Positions 43,701 to 52,702 of a stretch of DNA of 64,000 nt are shown here, one piece after another. Origin of the DNA: Candidimonas humi (GTDB taxonomy: Bacteria; Pseudomonadota; Gammaproteobacteria; Burkholderiales; Burkholderiaceae_B); contig NZ_JAHTBN010000006.1 of assembly GCF_019166065.1 (NCBI RefSeq), positions 167,280-231,279 on the forward strand. The letters are read 5' to 3'. Each line of letters begins with the position of its first letter. Position 1 is the stretch's first letter. The position numbers were made by a program, and so were the translations under genes. The notes beneath the pieces were generated by a model, which ran no database searches, was not told the origin of the DNA, and saw only the letters and a list, made by a program, of their open reading frames with translations.

Positions 43701-44966
43701 ATGAATCAAGCCACGGCCTCCACCATGCCGCCGGCCTCCACGGCCGCAGCGGCCACGACCGACGCCGCCCCGGCCGCAGCCTCCAAGACCGCGGGCGTCG
43801 CATTCGGCGTCCTTGGGGCGATCAGCGTCACGCACTTGCTCAACGACATGATGCAGTCGGTGCTGCTTGCGCTCTATCCGGTGCTCAAGGGCAATTTCGA
43901 TCTCAGCTTTGCGCAAGTGGGGGTCATTACGCTGGCCTTTCAATTTTCCTCGTCGCTGCTGCAGCCGCTGATCGGGCTGTTCACCGACAAGAAGCCGCAG
44001 CCATTTTCGCTGCCCATCGCCATGGGCTTCACTTTCATGGGGCTGCTGCTGCTTTCGCAGGCCTGGAACTTCCCCAGCGTGGTGCTGGCCGCTGCCCTGA
44101 TCGGCATGGGCTCGTCGGTGTTCCACCCCGAATCGTCGCGCGTCGCGCGCATGGCTTCGGCCGGGCAGCACGGGCTGGCGCAATCCATCTTCCAGGTGGG
44201 CGGCAACCTCGGCTCTTCGCTGGGCCCCCTGCTGGCCGCCTTGCTGATCGTGCCTCACGGGCAGCACAGCGTGGCGTGGTTCTCGCTGGCCGCGCTGCTG
44301 GCCATGGCGATCCTGTACGGGGTCAGCCGCTGGTACAAATTCCACCTGACCAGCGCGCGTGGCAAGAAGAGCCTGGGCAAGGTCGACACCGGGCTGACGC
44401 GCCGCGAAGTCAAGCGCGCCCTCGTGGTATTGCTGGTGCTGGTGTTTTCCAAGTACATCTACCTGGCCGGGCTCAACAGCTACTTCACTTTCTACCTGAT
44501 GCACCGCTTCGGCATGTCGATCCAGAACGCGCAATACTGCCTGTTCGTGTTCCTGTTCGCGGTGGCGATAGGCACGGTGGTGGGCGGGCCGGTGGGCGAC
44601 CGCATCGGCCGCAAGCGCGTGATCTGGGGTTCGATCCTGGGCGCCGCGCCCTTCGCGCTGGTGCTGCCCTTCGCCAACCTGTTCTGGACCATCGTGCTGG
44701 TGTTCATCATCGGCCTGGTGATCGCCTCGGCCTTCTCGGCCATCCTGGTCTATGCACAGGAACTGGTGCCGGGCAAGACCGGCACGATCTCGGGCCTGTT
44801 CTTCGGCCTGGCCTTCGGCATGGCGGGTATCGGCGCCGCAGCGCTCGGCACGCTGGCCGACGCCACCAGCATCGAGTTCGTGTATCACGTCTGCGCCTTC
44901 CTGCCCCTGCTGGGCGTGACGGCCTTCCTGCTGCCCAATATGCGCAATCACCGCAAGGTGGCCTGA
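43701..44966 (+). CDS. fsr: Fsr-type (fosmidomycin resistance) MFS transporter
   Basis: A 421-residue major facilitator with 12 helices after an Ala/Thr-rich soluble N-terminus of about 30 residues. SVTHLLNDMMQSVLLALYP, FHPESSRVARMASAGQHGLA and GGPVGDRIGRKRVIWGS are characteristic of the Fsr family. The family exports fosmidomycin and possibly other phosphonates or toxic compounds. It is divergent from the AraC-type regulator. The ATG is preceded by a weak GGA. Confidence 0.85.
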   Translation: MNQATASTMPPASTAAAATTDAAPAAASKTAGVAFGVLGAISVTHLLNDMMQSVLLALYPVLKGNFDLSFAQVGVITLAFQFSSSLLQPLIGLFTDKKPQPFSLPIAMGFTFMGLLLLSQAWNFPSVVLAAALIGMGSSVFHPESSRVARMASAGQHGLAQSIFQVGGNLGSSLGPLLAALLIVPHGQHSVAWFSLAALLAMAILYGVSRWYKFHLTSARGKKSLGKVDTGLTRREVKRALVVLLVLVFSKYIYLAGLNSYFTFYLMHRFGMSIQNAQYCLFVFLFAVAIGTVVGGPVGDRIGRKRVIWGSILGAAPFALVLPFANLFWTIVLVFIIGLVIASAFSAILVYAQELVPGKTGTISGLFFGLAFGMAGIGAAALGTLADATSIEFVYHVCAFLPLLGVTAFLLPNMRNHRKVA

Positions 44967-45153
44967 AGAGGCTTCCAGGCTCCCGCCGCATCCCGGCACT
45001 GTCCCGCGGATGCGGACCGCGGGGCCACCGCCCTCTCGGGCGCGGGCCCCGTCATGAACGCGGGCCTGTCGCTGGATGCATTCGCGGGGAGCCTGGCTTC
45101 CGGGCCTCGATCTCGCCGCAGACCCGCCAGAAGCTAGCTCGCCAGCATCTTCC

Positions 45154-45996
45154 TCAAAGGTTTACCCGCCCTTCGATGCACACGGCGGTTTCGCCGCCTA
45201 TCCAGATATCGTCGCCCAGGCGCTGCACGTGCACTCTGCCGGCCCGCCCCAGGGCCGTGCCCTGCGAAGCCACATAGGCATCGGGCGCCTGGCCGCTGCC
45301 TATCAGCCACTGGGCCAAGCCGGCATTCAGGCTGCCGGTCACCGGATCTTCGGGCACGCCTATGCCGGGCACGAAGGCGCGCACCTCGAAACTCGCCTCG
45401 CCGCCGTCGCGCGCCGCATCCCAGGGCGCCACCACGCCGATCTTGAGATCGCCGAGCGCGGCCATATCCGGACGCAGCGCCAGCACTTCGGCCCGGCTGC
45501 CCAGCATGACCGCCAGCCAGCCGGGACCATTGTCGACCCACTGCGCCCCGCGGATGGCAGTGCGTTCGATCAGCAAGCCCGAGGCGACGCGCTCGAGCAG
45601 GCTCGCGTCGGGCACGCCGCTGCGCAGCAAGGGAGGAGCGGCAAAGGCGAGCCGCGAACCGTCGCGCCGCAGGCGTATCAGGCCGGCCTGGCATTCCTGC
45701 ACGACTTCCTGTCCTTGCGGGCGGCCGCCCGCGGCCAGCCATACGTGACAGGAACCCAGCGTAGGATGGCCGGCGAACGGCAGCTCGGCGCGGGGCGTGA
45801 AGATGCGCACGCGGTAGTCGGCGCCCGCCGCCGTGGGCCGCAACAGGAAAGTCGTTTCGCTCAGGTTGGTCCAGTTGGCGAAGGCCGCCATGCCGGCCTC
45901 GTCCAGTTCGTCCGCGCCGATGACCACCGCCAGCGGGTTGCCCTTCAAGGGCGTGGCGGAAAACACATCGACTTGCTTGAAATCCAGGGTGGGCAT
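45154..45996 (-). CDS. PhzF-family isomerase-like protein
   Basis: A 280-residue protein of the diaminopimelate-epimerase fold. MPTLDFKQVDVFSATPLKGNP, the catalytic glutamate in NLSETTFLL (about residue 45) and EDPVTGSLNAGLAQWL near the C-terminus define the PhzF group. The natural substrate of stand-alone members is mostly unknown. ATG with GGAG upstream. It is divergent from the phosphatase-family gene, with an octanucleotide repeat array in the shared upstream region. Confidence 0.88.
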   Translation of the reverse strand: MPTLDFKQVDVFSATPLKGNPLAVVIGADELDEAGMAAFANWTNLSETTFLLRPTAAGADYRVRIFTPRAELPFAGHPTLGSCHVWLAAGGRPQGQEVVQECQAGLIRLRRDGSRLAFAAPPLLRSGVPDASLLERVASGLLIERTAIRGAQWVDNGPGWLAVMLGSRAEVLALRPDMAALGDLKIGVVAPWDAARDGGEASFEVRAFVPGIGVPEDPVTGSLNAGLAQWLIGSGQAPDAYVASQGTALGRAGRVHVQRLGDDIWIGGETAVCIEGRVNL

Positions 45997-46148
45997 GAGA
46001 CGAACTCCGACGAACGTAGGGGCGATAAAAGCGCCACGAAGGCAAGGGGGATGAGGAATGCCAGACGATAAGCCCGCGAGCGGCATCGCCGCGCGGCCAC
46101 GGGCTACGGCCGATGTGGCTGCAGGCTGCGGTGCGGGCTACGGTGTGG

Positions 46149-46268
46149 GCTGCATAGCTGCATAGCTGCATAGCTGCATAGCCGCATAGCCGCATAGCCG
46201 CATAGCTGCGTGGCTGCGTGGCTGCGTGGCTGCGTGGCTGCGTGGCTGCGTGGCTGCGTGGCTGCGTG
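46149..46268. repeat. Octanucleotide tandem repeat array (15 units)
   Basis: Fifteen contiguous 8-bp units: GCTGCATA x4 (46149-46180), GCCGCATA x3 (46181-46204) and GCTGCGTG x8 (46205-46268). The block ends five bases before a TAGAAT -10-like element (46273-46278) that could serve the downstream gene. Because 8 is not a multiple of 3, unit gain or loss shifts any frame reading through it and also changes promoter spacing. Confidence 0.97.
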
Positions 46269-46358
46269 GCGGTAGAATACCATCCCATCCAGTCCCTCCG
46301 GACGGCCATGTCCGGCACGGCCGCCCCGCCGGCCGCGACCCTCCATGCCGAGCACATC

Positions 46359-47219
46359 ATGACATCGGACTCCCCCGCAACGCGCAAAGTCATACTCGTG
46401 ATCATCGATGGCCTGGGCTGGCAGACGGCCCACGACGGCCTGGGATACCTGCAGGGCCTGTGCGAGGCCGGCCGCGCCAGCCTGTACCGCATGGAATGCG
46501 GCCTGCCCTCGTTGTCGCGCCCCATGTACGAATGCATACTGACCGGCGTGCTTCCCGTGGACAGCGGCATCGTCAACAACGACATACAGCGCCTGTCGAA
46601 CCAGCAGAGCATCTTCCACCTGGCGCGCGCCGCCGGCCGCAGCACCGCCGCGGCCGCCTACCACTGGATCAGCGAGCTGTACAACCGCTGCCCCTATTTG
46701 CCCGTGCGCGACCGCTACACCGACGACCTGTCCCTGCCCATCCAGCACGGCATCTTCTACCACGGCGAAGATTATCCCGACGACCACCTGCTGCTGGACG
46801 CCGAGACGCTGCGCCGGCGGCACGAACCCGATTTCCTGCTGGTGCATCCCATGGGCGCCGACAGCGCAGGGCATGCCTACGGCCTGGACAGCCCGCAGTA
46901 CCGCAACACGGCGAGGCGCATCGATGCCCTGCTGGCCGAGTACCTGCCGGGATGGCTGGACGCTGGCTGCCAGGTACTGGTGACCAGCGACCATGGCATG
47001 AACCGCGACCGCAATCACGGCGGCCTGCTGCCCGAAGAACGCCAGGTTCCGCTGTTCACCCTGGGCAGCGCCTTCGCCCATCCGGGCAACGCCCATGTGA
47101 GACAAGTCGAGATCTGCGGCATCGTCGCCGACCTGCTCGGCATCGGGCACGCCAAGCCGCGCAACCCGACCGTGCTGCAAGCAACCGAACCGGAAGCCGG
47201 CGCCGACGGTATAAACTGA
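46359..47219 (+). CDS. Alkaline phosphatase superfamily (nucleotide pyrophosphatase-like) protein
   Basis: A 286-residue protein of the type I phosphodiesterase/nucleotide pyrophosphatase group. The metal-binding Asp is in VILVIIDGLGWQT (about residue 15) and the candidate nucleophile region in GLPSLSRPMYECILTGV (about 48-64). HPMGADSAGHAYG and VTSDHGMNRDRNHGG complete the metal sites. It hydrolyses phosphate esters or diesters; the substrate is unknown. Starts at 46308 or within the upstream repeat array are also open and in frame, so the N-terminus is uncertain. Confidence 0.8.
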   Translation: MTSDSPATRKVILVIIDGLGWQTAHDGLGYLQGLCEAGRASLYRMECGLPSLSRPMYECILTGVLPVDSGIVNNDIQRLSNQQSIFHLARAAGRSTAAAAYHWISELYNRCPYLPVRDRYTDDLSLPIQHGIFYHGEDYPDDHLLLDAETLRRRHEPDFLLVHPMGADSAGHAYGLDSPQYRNTARRIDALLAEYLPGWLDAGCQVLVTSDHGMNRDRNHGGLLPEERQVPLFTLGSAFAHPGNAHVRQVEICGIVADLLGIGHAKPRNPTVLQATEPEAGADGIN

Positions 47220-47326
47220 ACTGACACGAACGAATATCGCCGCAGCGTGCAGGCGCCGGGCCCGGCCCGCAAACCTGTGGCATCGCCCGTGACGCAAGTA
47301 CACGCACACAAGACACAAGGGAAGAC

Positions 47327-47995
47327 ATGGACGCTGATTTCTGGCTGCAACGCTGGCGCGCAGGGCAAACCGGATTCCACCAGAGCAGGGTCATGCCGCT
47401 GCTGCAGAAATACTGGGGCAGCCTGGCGCTGCCCGCCGCGAGCCGCGTCCTGGTGCCGCTGGCCGGCAAGTCGCTGGACGTCGTCTGGCTGGCAGCGCAA
47501 GGCCACCAAGTTCTGGCCGTGGAACTCTCGCCCCTGGCCGTGGAGCAGTTCTACGCCGAGCAAGGGCTGAAGCCCGAAGTGCGCGACTCCGCCATGGGGC
47601 GCCATTACCTCGCGGGCAATATCGAATTCCTGTGCGGCGATATTTTCGACGTGGACGCCGCAACCCTGGCGCAGTGCGCCGGCTTCTACGACCGGGCCGC
47701 GCTGATCGCCCTGACGCCCGAGTTGCGCCAGCGCTACGTGCGGCATGTGTACGGCCAGATGGCCCAGGGTTGCCGCGGCCTCTTGCTGACCCTGGAATAC
47801 ACGCAGGAACAAATGGACGGCCCGCCCTTCTCGGTTCCGGAAGCCGAGGTGCGCAAGCACTACGGCGAGGCCGGCGGCTGGGACGTGCAGGTGCTGGACC
47901 GCCGCTCCATACTCGACAAAGAACCGAAGTTCGCGGCCCGCGGCCTGGACAGCCTGGATACCGTGGTCTATCGCATGGAACGCCAATCCGCATGA
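47327..47995 (+). CDS. tpm: Thiopurine S-methyltransferase
   Basis: A 222-residue SAM-dependent methyltransferase. It opens [19 protein letters not shown], has the SAM motif [20 protein letters not shown] (about 40-60), then [17 protein letters not shown] and [18 protein letters not shown]. These are the signatures of the bacterial TPMT group, which also methylates selenium and tellurium compounds. The ATG is preceded by GGGAAG. Confidence 0.93.
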   Translation: MDADFWLQRWRAGQTGFHQSRVMPLLQKYWGSLALPAASRVLVPLAGKSLDVVWLAAQGHQVLAVELSPLAVEQFYAEQGLKPEVRDSAMGRHYLAGNIEFLCGDIFDVDAATLAQCAGFYDRAALIALTPELRQRYVRHVYGQMAQGCRGLLLTLEYTQEQMDGPPFSVPEAEVRKHYGEAGGWDVQVLDRRSILDKEPKFAARGLDSLDTVVYRMERQSA

Positions 47996-48093
47996 ACGGC
48001 GGGGCCGGGCGGTGAATTCGGGTGGGCGTAGCCGCCCGGCATGCCGCGCCCGCCCCTCTATGCCTTCGAGCCGGTTCGCCGCAACCCCGACGC

Positions 48094-49407
48094 TCAAAGT
48101 CCCAGGATCTGCACGCCCGCGGCCTGTAGCAGCAGCATGATATTCAGCCCCAGCACGACCAGCGCGGCCAAGACCGCCAGCACGATGACCAGCGGCGAGT
48201 TGCGATAGGAGCCCATGATGTCGCGCCTGCAGGTGAACCACAGCAGCGCCAGCATCGGAACCGGCAGGGCCAGGCTCAGCCCCACCTGACTCAGGATCAA
48301 GGCCCGCGTCGCACTCACGCCCATCGCGATGACGATAAAGCTGGGGATCATGGTAACCAGGCGCCGCACCCACATCGGGATATGGAAGCCCACGAAACCC
48401 TGCATCACGAGCTGCCCGGCCATGGTGCCCACCACGGAACTGGATACCCCCGAAGCCAGCAGCGACACGAGGAATATGCCGGCGGCGGCCGAACCGAGCA
48501 CCGGCGTCAAGGTGTGATAGGCCGTTTCGATTTCCGCCACGCCCCTGTGCCCGGAATGAAAGGCGCTGGCGGCCATGATTACCATCGACATATTGACGAG
48601 CCCGGCTATCGACAAGGCGATCGCCACTTCCAGGCCCGAGAACCTCAGCAGCTTCTTGCGCTCGCCCTCGTTGCGCGGCGGCACCCGGCCCTGGGTCAGG
48701 CCGGAATGCAGGAACAGGGCGTGCGGCATGATGGTCGCGCCGATGATGCCCACCGCTATCGTCACGGCCTCGCGGTCCGGCAGGCGCGGCGTGACCATGC
48801 CGCCCAACACCTGCGGCCAGTGCACCGGCGCAATGATCAGCTCAATCAGGTAGCACACGGCGATCAGCCCCACCAGCGCGCCTATGGTCAGCTCCATCGG
48901 GCGAAAACCGAATTTATCGGACAGCAGCAAGAAATAGGTGATCGCCGCCGTCAAGGCCATTCCCACCAGCAGCGGCAGATGAAACAACAGCGCCAGGCCA
49001 AGCGCACCGCCTATGAATTCGGCCAGGTCGGTGGCCATCGCAGCCAGTTCGCAGATGACCCACATCAGCAACACCAGCGGCGGCGGAAAATGATCGCGGC
49101 ATAGCTGCGCAAGGTTTCGGCCTGTCACGATGCCCAGCTTGGCCGACAGCGCCTGGAACAGCATCGCGACCAGATTGGCCAGCAGCACCACCCACAGCAA
49201 GCCATAGCCGTAGCGCGCCCCGGCCTGGATATTGGTCGCGAAGTTGCCCGGATCCATATAGGCGATGGACACCACCACCGCCGGCCCGACGAAAGGCAGC
49301 AGCATCGCAATGCCATGGCGGCGGCCCTCCAGGGCATCGTGGATGGCGAGCACCGTCCCCTCGGTCATGGGAGGACGTGTCATGGGCTGCAGGCGGCGTG
49401 GGTTCAT
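48094..49407 (-). CDS. mntH: Nramp-family manganese/iron:proton symporter
   Basis: A 437-residue transporter with 11-12 helices. The metal-binding motif of TM1 is SIAYMDPGNFATNIQAG (DPGN, about residue 52) and that of TM6 is IIGATIMPHALFLHSGL (MPH, about 228). It imports divalent metals, mainly Mn2+, at the inner membrane. I saw no MntR or Fur box, nor a manganese riboswitch fold, in the 295-nt upstream region. Confidence 0.92.
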   Translation of the reverse strand: MNPRRLQPMTRPPMTEGTVLAIHDALEGRRHGIAMLLPFVGPAVVVSIAYMDPGNFATNIQAGARYGYGLLWVVLLANLVAMLFQALSAKLGIVTGRNLAQLCRDHFPPPLVLLMWVICELAAMATDLAEFIGGALGLALLFHLPLLVGMALTAAITYFLLLSDKFGFRPMELTIGALVGLIAVCYLIELIIAPVHWPQVLGGMVTPRLPDREAVTIAVGIIGATIMPHALFLHSGLTQGRVPPRNEGERKKLLRFSGLEVAIALSIAGLVNMSMVIMAASAFHSGHRGVAEIETAYHTLTPVLGSAAAGIFLVSLLASGVSSSVVGTMAGQLVMQGFVGFHIPMWVRRLVTMIPSFIVIAMGVSATRALILSQVGLSLALPVPMLALLWFTCRRDIMGSYRNSPLVIVLAVLAALVVLGLNIMLLLQAAGVQILGL

Positions 49408-49702
49408 GAAGACCTGGTGTTGGGCGGGCGAGCCGGGCCATGGATACCGGATACCGGCGGCGTAGGCCGGGCCACCGCCGCGTAGCGGGCATTCCGGGCA
49501 TCGCCGCGGCTCGGGCTCGGCATCCCGTCTTATATCAAATCACCCGAAAGTTCGCACGCACGATCTCGCACGAAAGCGTCATGCGCCCACAGCCGCGCGC
49601 CGCGCCCATGCACCGCCGGCGCTTTCGGGCGACAATGCCGCCTGGACATGGCCCTCGCCGCCACACGCCGCCCTTCGATCCGCCCCGCGATAATCAGCCC
49701 GC
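49408..49702. other. Divergent intergenic region between mntH and MFS gene
   Basis: 295 nt, GC-rich except for a short AT-rich patch near 49530-49545 (TTATATCAAATCA) that may belong to a promoter. No convincing gene, riboswitch or palindromic operator was found. Confidence 0.45.
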
Positions 49703-50944
49703 ATGAGCCCTTCGCCACAGACAGACCGCAATACGAACAACGCCCAGTCCTCGGTGGAAAACCCGCACTGGCGGCGCAATATGTATGTGTGCCTGAGCGG
49801 CTCTTTCACTAACGTCATGGCCATGACGCTGCTGTTGCCGTTCCTGCCCATTTACGTCGAGCAGCTCGGCGTCAAGAGCCAGGCCGCGATAGTCCAGTGG
49901 TCCGGCATCGCCTATGGCATCACTTTCCTCGGCGCGGGCCTGCTCGCGCCGCTGTGGGGCAAATTCGCCGACCTCTACGGGCGCAAGCTGATCCTGGTGC
50001 GCGCCTGCCTGGCGATGGCGATCTGCATGTCGCTGATCGGCTTGTCGCAGAACATATGGCAGCTCGTGGCGCTGCGCCTGCTCGCCGGATTGCTGGGCGG
50101 CTATGCGTCCGGCGCCGTGGTGCTGGTCGCCTCGCAGACCCCCAGGGCCCATTCGGCCTGGGCGCTGGCCACGCTTTCCACGGGAGTGCTGGCCGGCACC
50201 CTGCTGGGGCCCCTGGTGGGCGGCTATCTGCCCGGCCTGATCGGCATACGCAATACCTTCTTTCTTGCCGGCGCAGTGATCTTCATGGCCTTCCTGGCCA
50301 CTTGCTTCCTGCTGCACGAAGACCGCTCGGCGGTGAAGCAACGGCGCCAGACGGCCAGGGCCGGCGCCTGGTCCGCGATCCCCGACCGGCGCCCGGTGTA
50401 CGCGATGCTGGCCACCGTCATGATGCTGATGCTGGCCAATATGTCCATAGAACCCATCATCACCGTGTATGTCGGCAAGCTGGTCGACGAGCCATCGCGC
50501 GTGGTGAGCACCGCAGGCCTGGTCATGGCGGCCTCGGCGCTGGGCAGCATCCTGGCGGCGCGCCGGCTGGGACGCCTGGCCGACAAGGTCGGCAGCTGGA
50601 AGGTGATCATCATCTGCCTGGCGGTGGCGGGCGTGCTGCTGGTTCCGCAGGCCTTCGTCACCAACAGCATGCAGTTGCTGGTGCTGCGCTTCCTGATGGG
50701 CATGGCGCTGTCCGGCTTGCTGCCGGCCATCAACGCCACCATCCGCCACAACGTGCCCGACGCCTCGGTCGGCACCATATTGGGATACGCGACTTCCGCC
50801 CAATACGCGGGCCAGGTCCTCGGGCCGGCCCTGGGCGGCTTCATAGGCGGCCACATGGGCATGCGGCCGGTGTTCCTGATCACCGCGGCGCTGATGCTGG
50901 TCTGCGCGGGGTGCAACTGGAGCGTGGCGCGGCGCCGGGCTTGA
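49703..50944 (+). CDS. MFS multidrug efflux transporter (MdtG-like)
   Basis: A 413-residue, 12-helix major facilitator of the DHA1 type. The loop 2-3 signature GKFADLYGRKLILVRAC (about residue 92), motif C-like VLAGTLLGPLVGGYLPG (about 157-173) and GRLADKVGSWKVIII in the second half resemble MdtG. It probably exports drugs or organic compounds by proton antiport; the substrate cannot be assigned. It is divergent from mntH with no regulator adjacent. Confidence 0.85.
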   Translation: MSPSPQTDRNTNNAQSSVENPHWRRNMYVCLSGSFTNVMAMTLLLPFLPIYVEQLGVKSQAAIVQWSGIAYGITFLGAGLLAPLWGKFADLYGRKLILVRACLAMAICMSLIGLSQNIWQLVALRLLAGLLGGYASGAVVLVASQTPRAHSAWALATLSTGVLAGTLLGPLVGGYLPGLIGIRNTFFLAGAVIFMAFLATCFLLHEDRSAVKQRRQTARAGAWSAIPDRRPVYAMLATVMMLMLANMSIEPIITVYVGKLVDEPSRVVSTAGLVMAASALGSILAARRLGRLADKVGSWKVIIICLAVAGVLLVPQAFVTNSMQLLVLRFLMGMALSGLLPAINATIRHNVPDASVGTILGYATSAQYAGQVLGPALGGFIGGHMGMRPVFLITAALMLVCAGCNWSVARRRA

Positions 50945-51145
50945 TACGCACCCGCCGGGCACATCCCGGCTGGCAGCGCACAGCGCCTCGGCCCAGCGGC
51001 GAGCCCGCCGCCCGCACGCATGCCCGCCTTTCTGCACTACTACCCCGCCGGGCGGGGCCGCCCGCGATGCTCGAGCACCCGCAACCGACCTATTTACGTT
51101 GCCACGTTTCGACTGCCGTTGACCCATTCGCAAATCCCACATAGA

Positions 51146-51171
51146 ATTCAAATTCAAATTTGAAATTGAAT
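51146..51171 (+). promoter_or_regulatory. Near-perfect 26-bp dyad upstream of TetR gene
   Basis: A palindrome centred on AAATTT with 10-bp arms (ATTCAAATTC against GAAATTGAAT; nine of ten positions symmetric). It lies 29 bp before the GTG start of the TetR gene. The AT content contrasts sharply with its surroundings. It is the likely autoregulatory operator controlling the TetR-cyclase-receptor genes. Confidence 0.65.
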
Positions 51172-51199
51172 TTTTAATTCTGCAGCTGGCAGGCACCGG

Positions 51200-51868
51200 G
51201 TGGACACCAAGCAAAAAATCATCCAGACCGCGCTCACTTTGTTCGCGCGGCACGGATTCAACGGCACCACGCTCAAGGACATCACCGCCAGCGCAGGCGT
51301 CAATGTCGCCGCAATCCACTACCACATCGGCGGCAAAGAAGAACTGATCCGCGCGGTGCTGGCCTCGGTCGTCGAGCCCGTCAACCGCATGCGGCGCGAA
51401 GCGCTGCAGAAGCTCAATGCAGGCCCGGGGCCGACCCTGCGATGCGTGGTCGAAGCCCTGGTGGCGCCCCCCATACGCCACAGCCTGGACGCCACCGGCG
51501 ACAGCCGCCTGCTGGTGCGCCTGCTGATGCAGGCCCGCACGCTGCCCAGCCAGACATCGAATGCCGCGATCTTCCGGCTCTACGACGAGCTGGCGCTCGA
51601 ATTCGTGGAAGCCTTCCTCAAGGCCAGCCCCGGCCTGGGGCGCGAAGAAGCCTTCTGGCGCTATGCCTTCACCATAGGCTCGATGATGTACATCATCACC
51701 GACTCGGACAAGCACTACCACCGCCTCAATCGCCTCTCCGGCGGCCTGTGCGACACCGATGATCCGCAAGCCATCATCGGCCAGCTCGCCACTTTCGTGG
51801 TCGCCGGAATCCAGGCCGCAAACATCGCCCCAGACAAAGGAGCCTCTCTTGGTTCGCAGGATCATTGA
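51200..51868 (+). CDS. TetR-family transcriptional regulator
   Basis: A 222-residue repressor. The N-terminal HTH covers residues 1-50 (QTALTLFARHGFNGTTLKDI, ASAGVNVAAIHYHIGGKEEL). The C-terminal ligand domain resembles the CerR/YbiH-type group. The GTG start is 29 bp after the 26-bp dyad. The last 20 bases overlap the cyclase gene, so the two are translationally coupled. It probably senses a substrate or product of the cyclase pathway. Confidence 0.9.
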   Translation: MDTKQKIIQTALTLFARHGFNGTTLKDITASAGVNVAAIHYHIGGKEELIRAVLASVVEPVNRMRREALQKLNAGPGPTLRCVVEALVAPPIRHSLDATGDSRLLVRLLMQARTLPSQTSNAAIFRLYDELALEFVEAFLKASPGLGREEAFWRYAFTIGSMMYIITDSDKHYHRLNRLSGGLCDTDDPQAIIGQLATFVVAGIQAANIAPDKGASLGSQDH

Positions 51869-52634
51869 CTTGTCGGTCACGCTGGAAGACAAGCCCACCT
51901 CCCCCGCCCACCACCGGCCGCGCATCGATTACGTCAACCATGACGAATCGTGGGAACTGTTCGGCAAGCTGCTGCCGGGCGTGACGCCCGACGATATGCC
52001 GGAAGGCAAGGCATGGGCCGTCGAGAAAATTTCCCTGTCCACGCATGCGGGCACCCACATGGACGCGCCCTGGCATTACCACCCGACCACCAACCACGCC
52101 CTGGTGGAAGGCGGCGAGCCGGCGCCGGGCATCGACCAGGCGCCCCTGGACTGGTGCATGCGCCCTGGCGTCAAGCTGGACTTTCGCCACTTCGAGGCCG
52201 GCTACGTCGTCACGCCGCAGGACATCGAGGCCGAGCTCGCACGCATCGGGCATGCGCTGCAGCCGCTGGACATCGTGGTCGCCAACACGCGCGCCGGCGC
52301 GCGCCAGGGCTGCGAAGACTACTGGGAAAGCGCCTGCGGCTTCGGCCGGGCCGCCACACTGTGGCTGCTGGAACGCGGCGTGCGCGTGGTGGGCACCGAT
52401 TCCTATAGCTGGGACGCCGCGTTCAAGTTCGTCATAGACCGGTTCAACGCCACGCGAGACCCCAGCATAGTCTGGGAAGGGCACAAGGCAGGCCGCGACA
52501 TCGGCTACTACCAGATGGAAAAGCTGACGAACCTGGACCTGCTGCCGTCCCACGGCTTTACCGTGTGCTGCTTTCCCATAAAGATCGCCCACGCATCGGC
52601 GGGCTGGTGCCGCGCCGTCGCCATCATCAAATGA
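51849..52634 (+). CDS. Cyclase/kynurenine formamidase-family amidohydrolase
   Basis: A 261-residue protein with the metal-binding signature STHAGTHMDAPWHYHP (HXGTHXDXPXH, about residue 62). GTDSYSWDAAFKFV and GWCRAVAI come later. Family members hydrolyse N-formylkynurenine, isatin or related cyclic amides. The TTG start has AAAGGAG eight bases before it. The two downstream Bug receptors suggest uptake of a carboxylate linked to the same substrate or product, but this is inference. Confidence 0.85.
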   Translation: MVRRIIDLSVTLEDKPTSPAHHRPRIDYVNHDESWELFGKLLPGVTPDDMPEGKAWAVEKISLSTHAGTHMDAPWHYHPTTNHALVEGGEPAPGIDQAPLDWCMRPGVKLDFRHFEAGYVVTPQDIEAELARIGHALQPLDIVVANTRAGARQGCEDYWESACGFGRAATLWLLERGVRVVGTDSYSWDAAFKFVIDRFNATRDPSIVWEGHKAGRDIGYYQMEKLTNLDLLPSHGFTVCCFPIKIAHASAGWCRAVAIIK

Positions 52635-52641
52635 TCAGCCG

Positions 52642-52660
52642 TCCGGCATTCTCTGCCGGA
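52642..52660 (+). other. Intercistronic hairpin before the first Bug gene
   Basis: A perfect seven-bp stem (TCCGGCA 52642-52648 with TGCCGGA 52654-52660, five-base loop). It lies eight bases after the cyclase stop and carries no T-run. Such structures often protect the downstream receptor mRNA. Confidence 0.55.
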
Positions 52661-52702
52661 GGCTCAACTCATAAAAAAGAAATTTTCAGGGAGATTTCCG
52701 AC

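Noticed and set aside
46084..46300. CRISPR-like appearance of the octamer array
   Set aside because: Units are contiguous 8-mers without unique spacers, so it is a simple sequence repeat.
48330..49702. Possible manganese riboswitch upstream of mntH
   Set aside because: I could not find the conserved yybP-ykoY helices or loops in the upstream region.
49694..51925. A 743-codon minus-strand frame across the MFS and TetR genes
   Set aside because: It spans an operator and two well-supported genes on the other strand.
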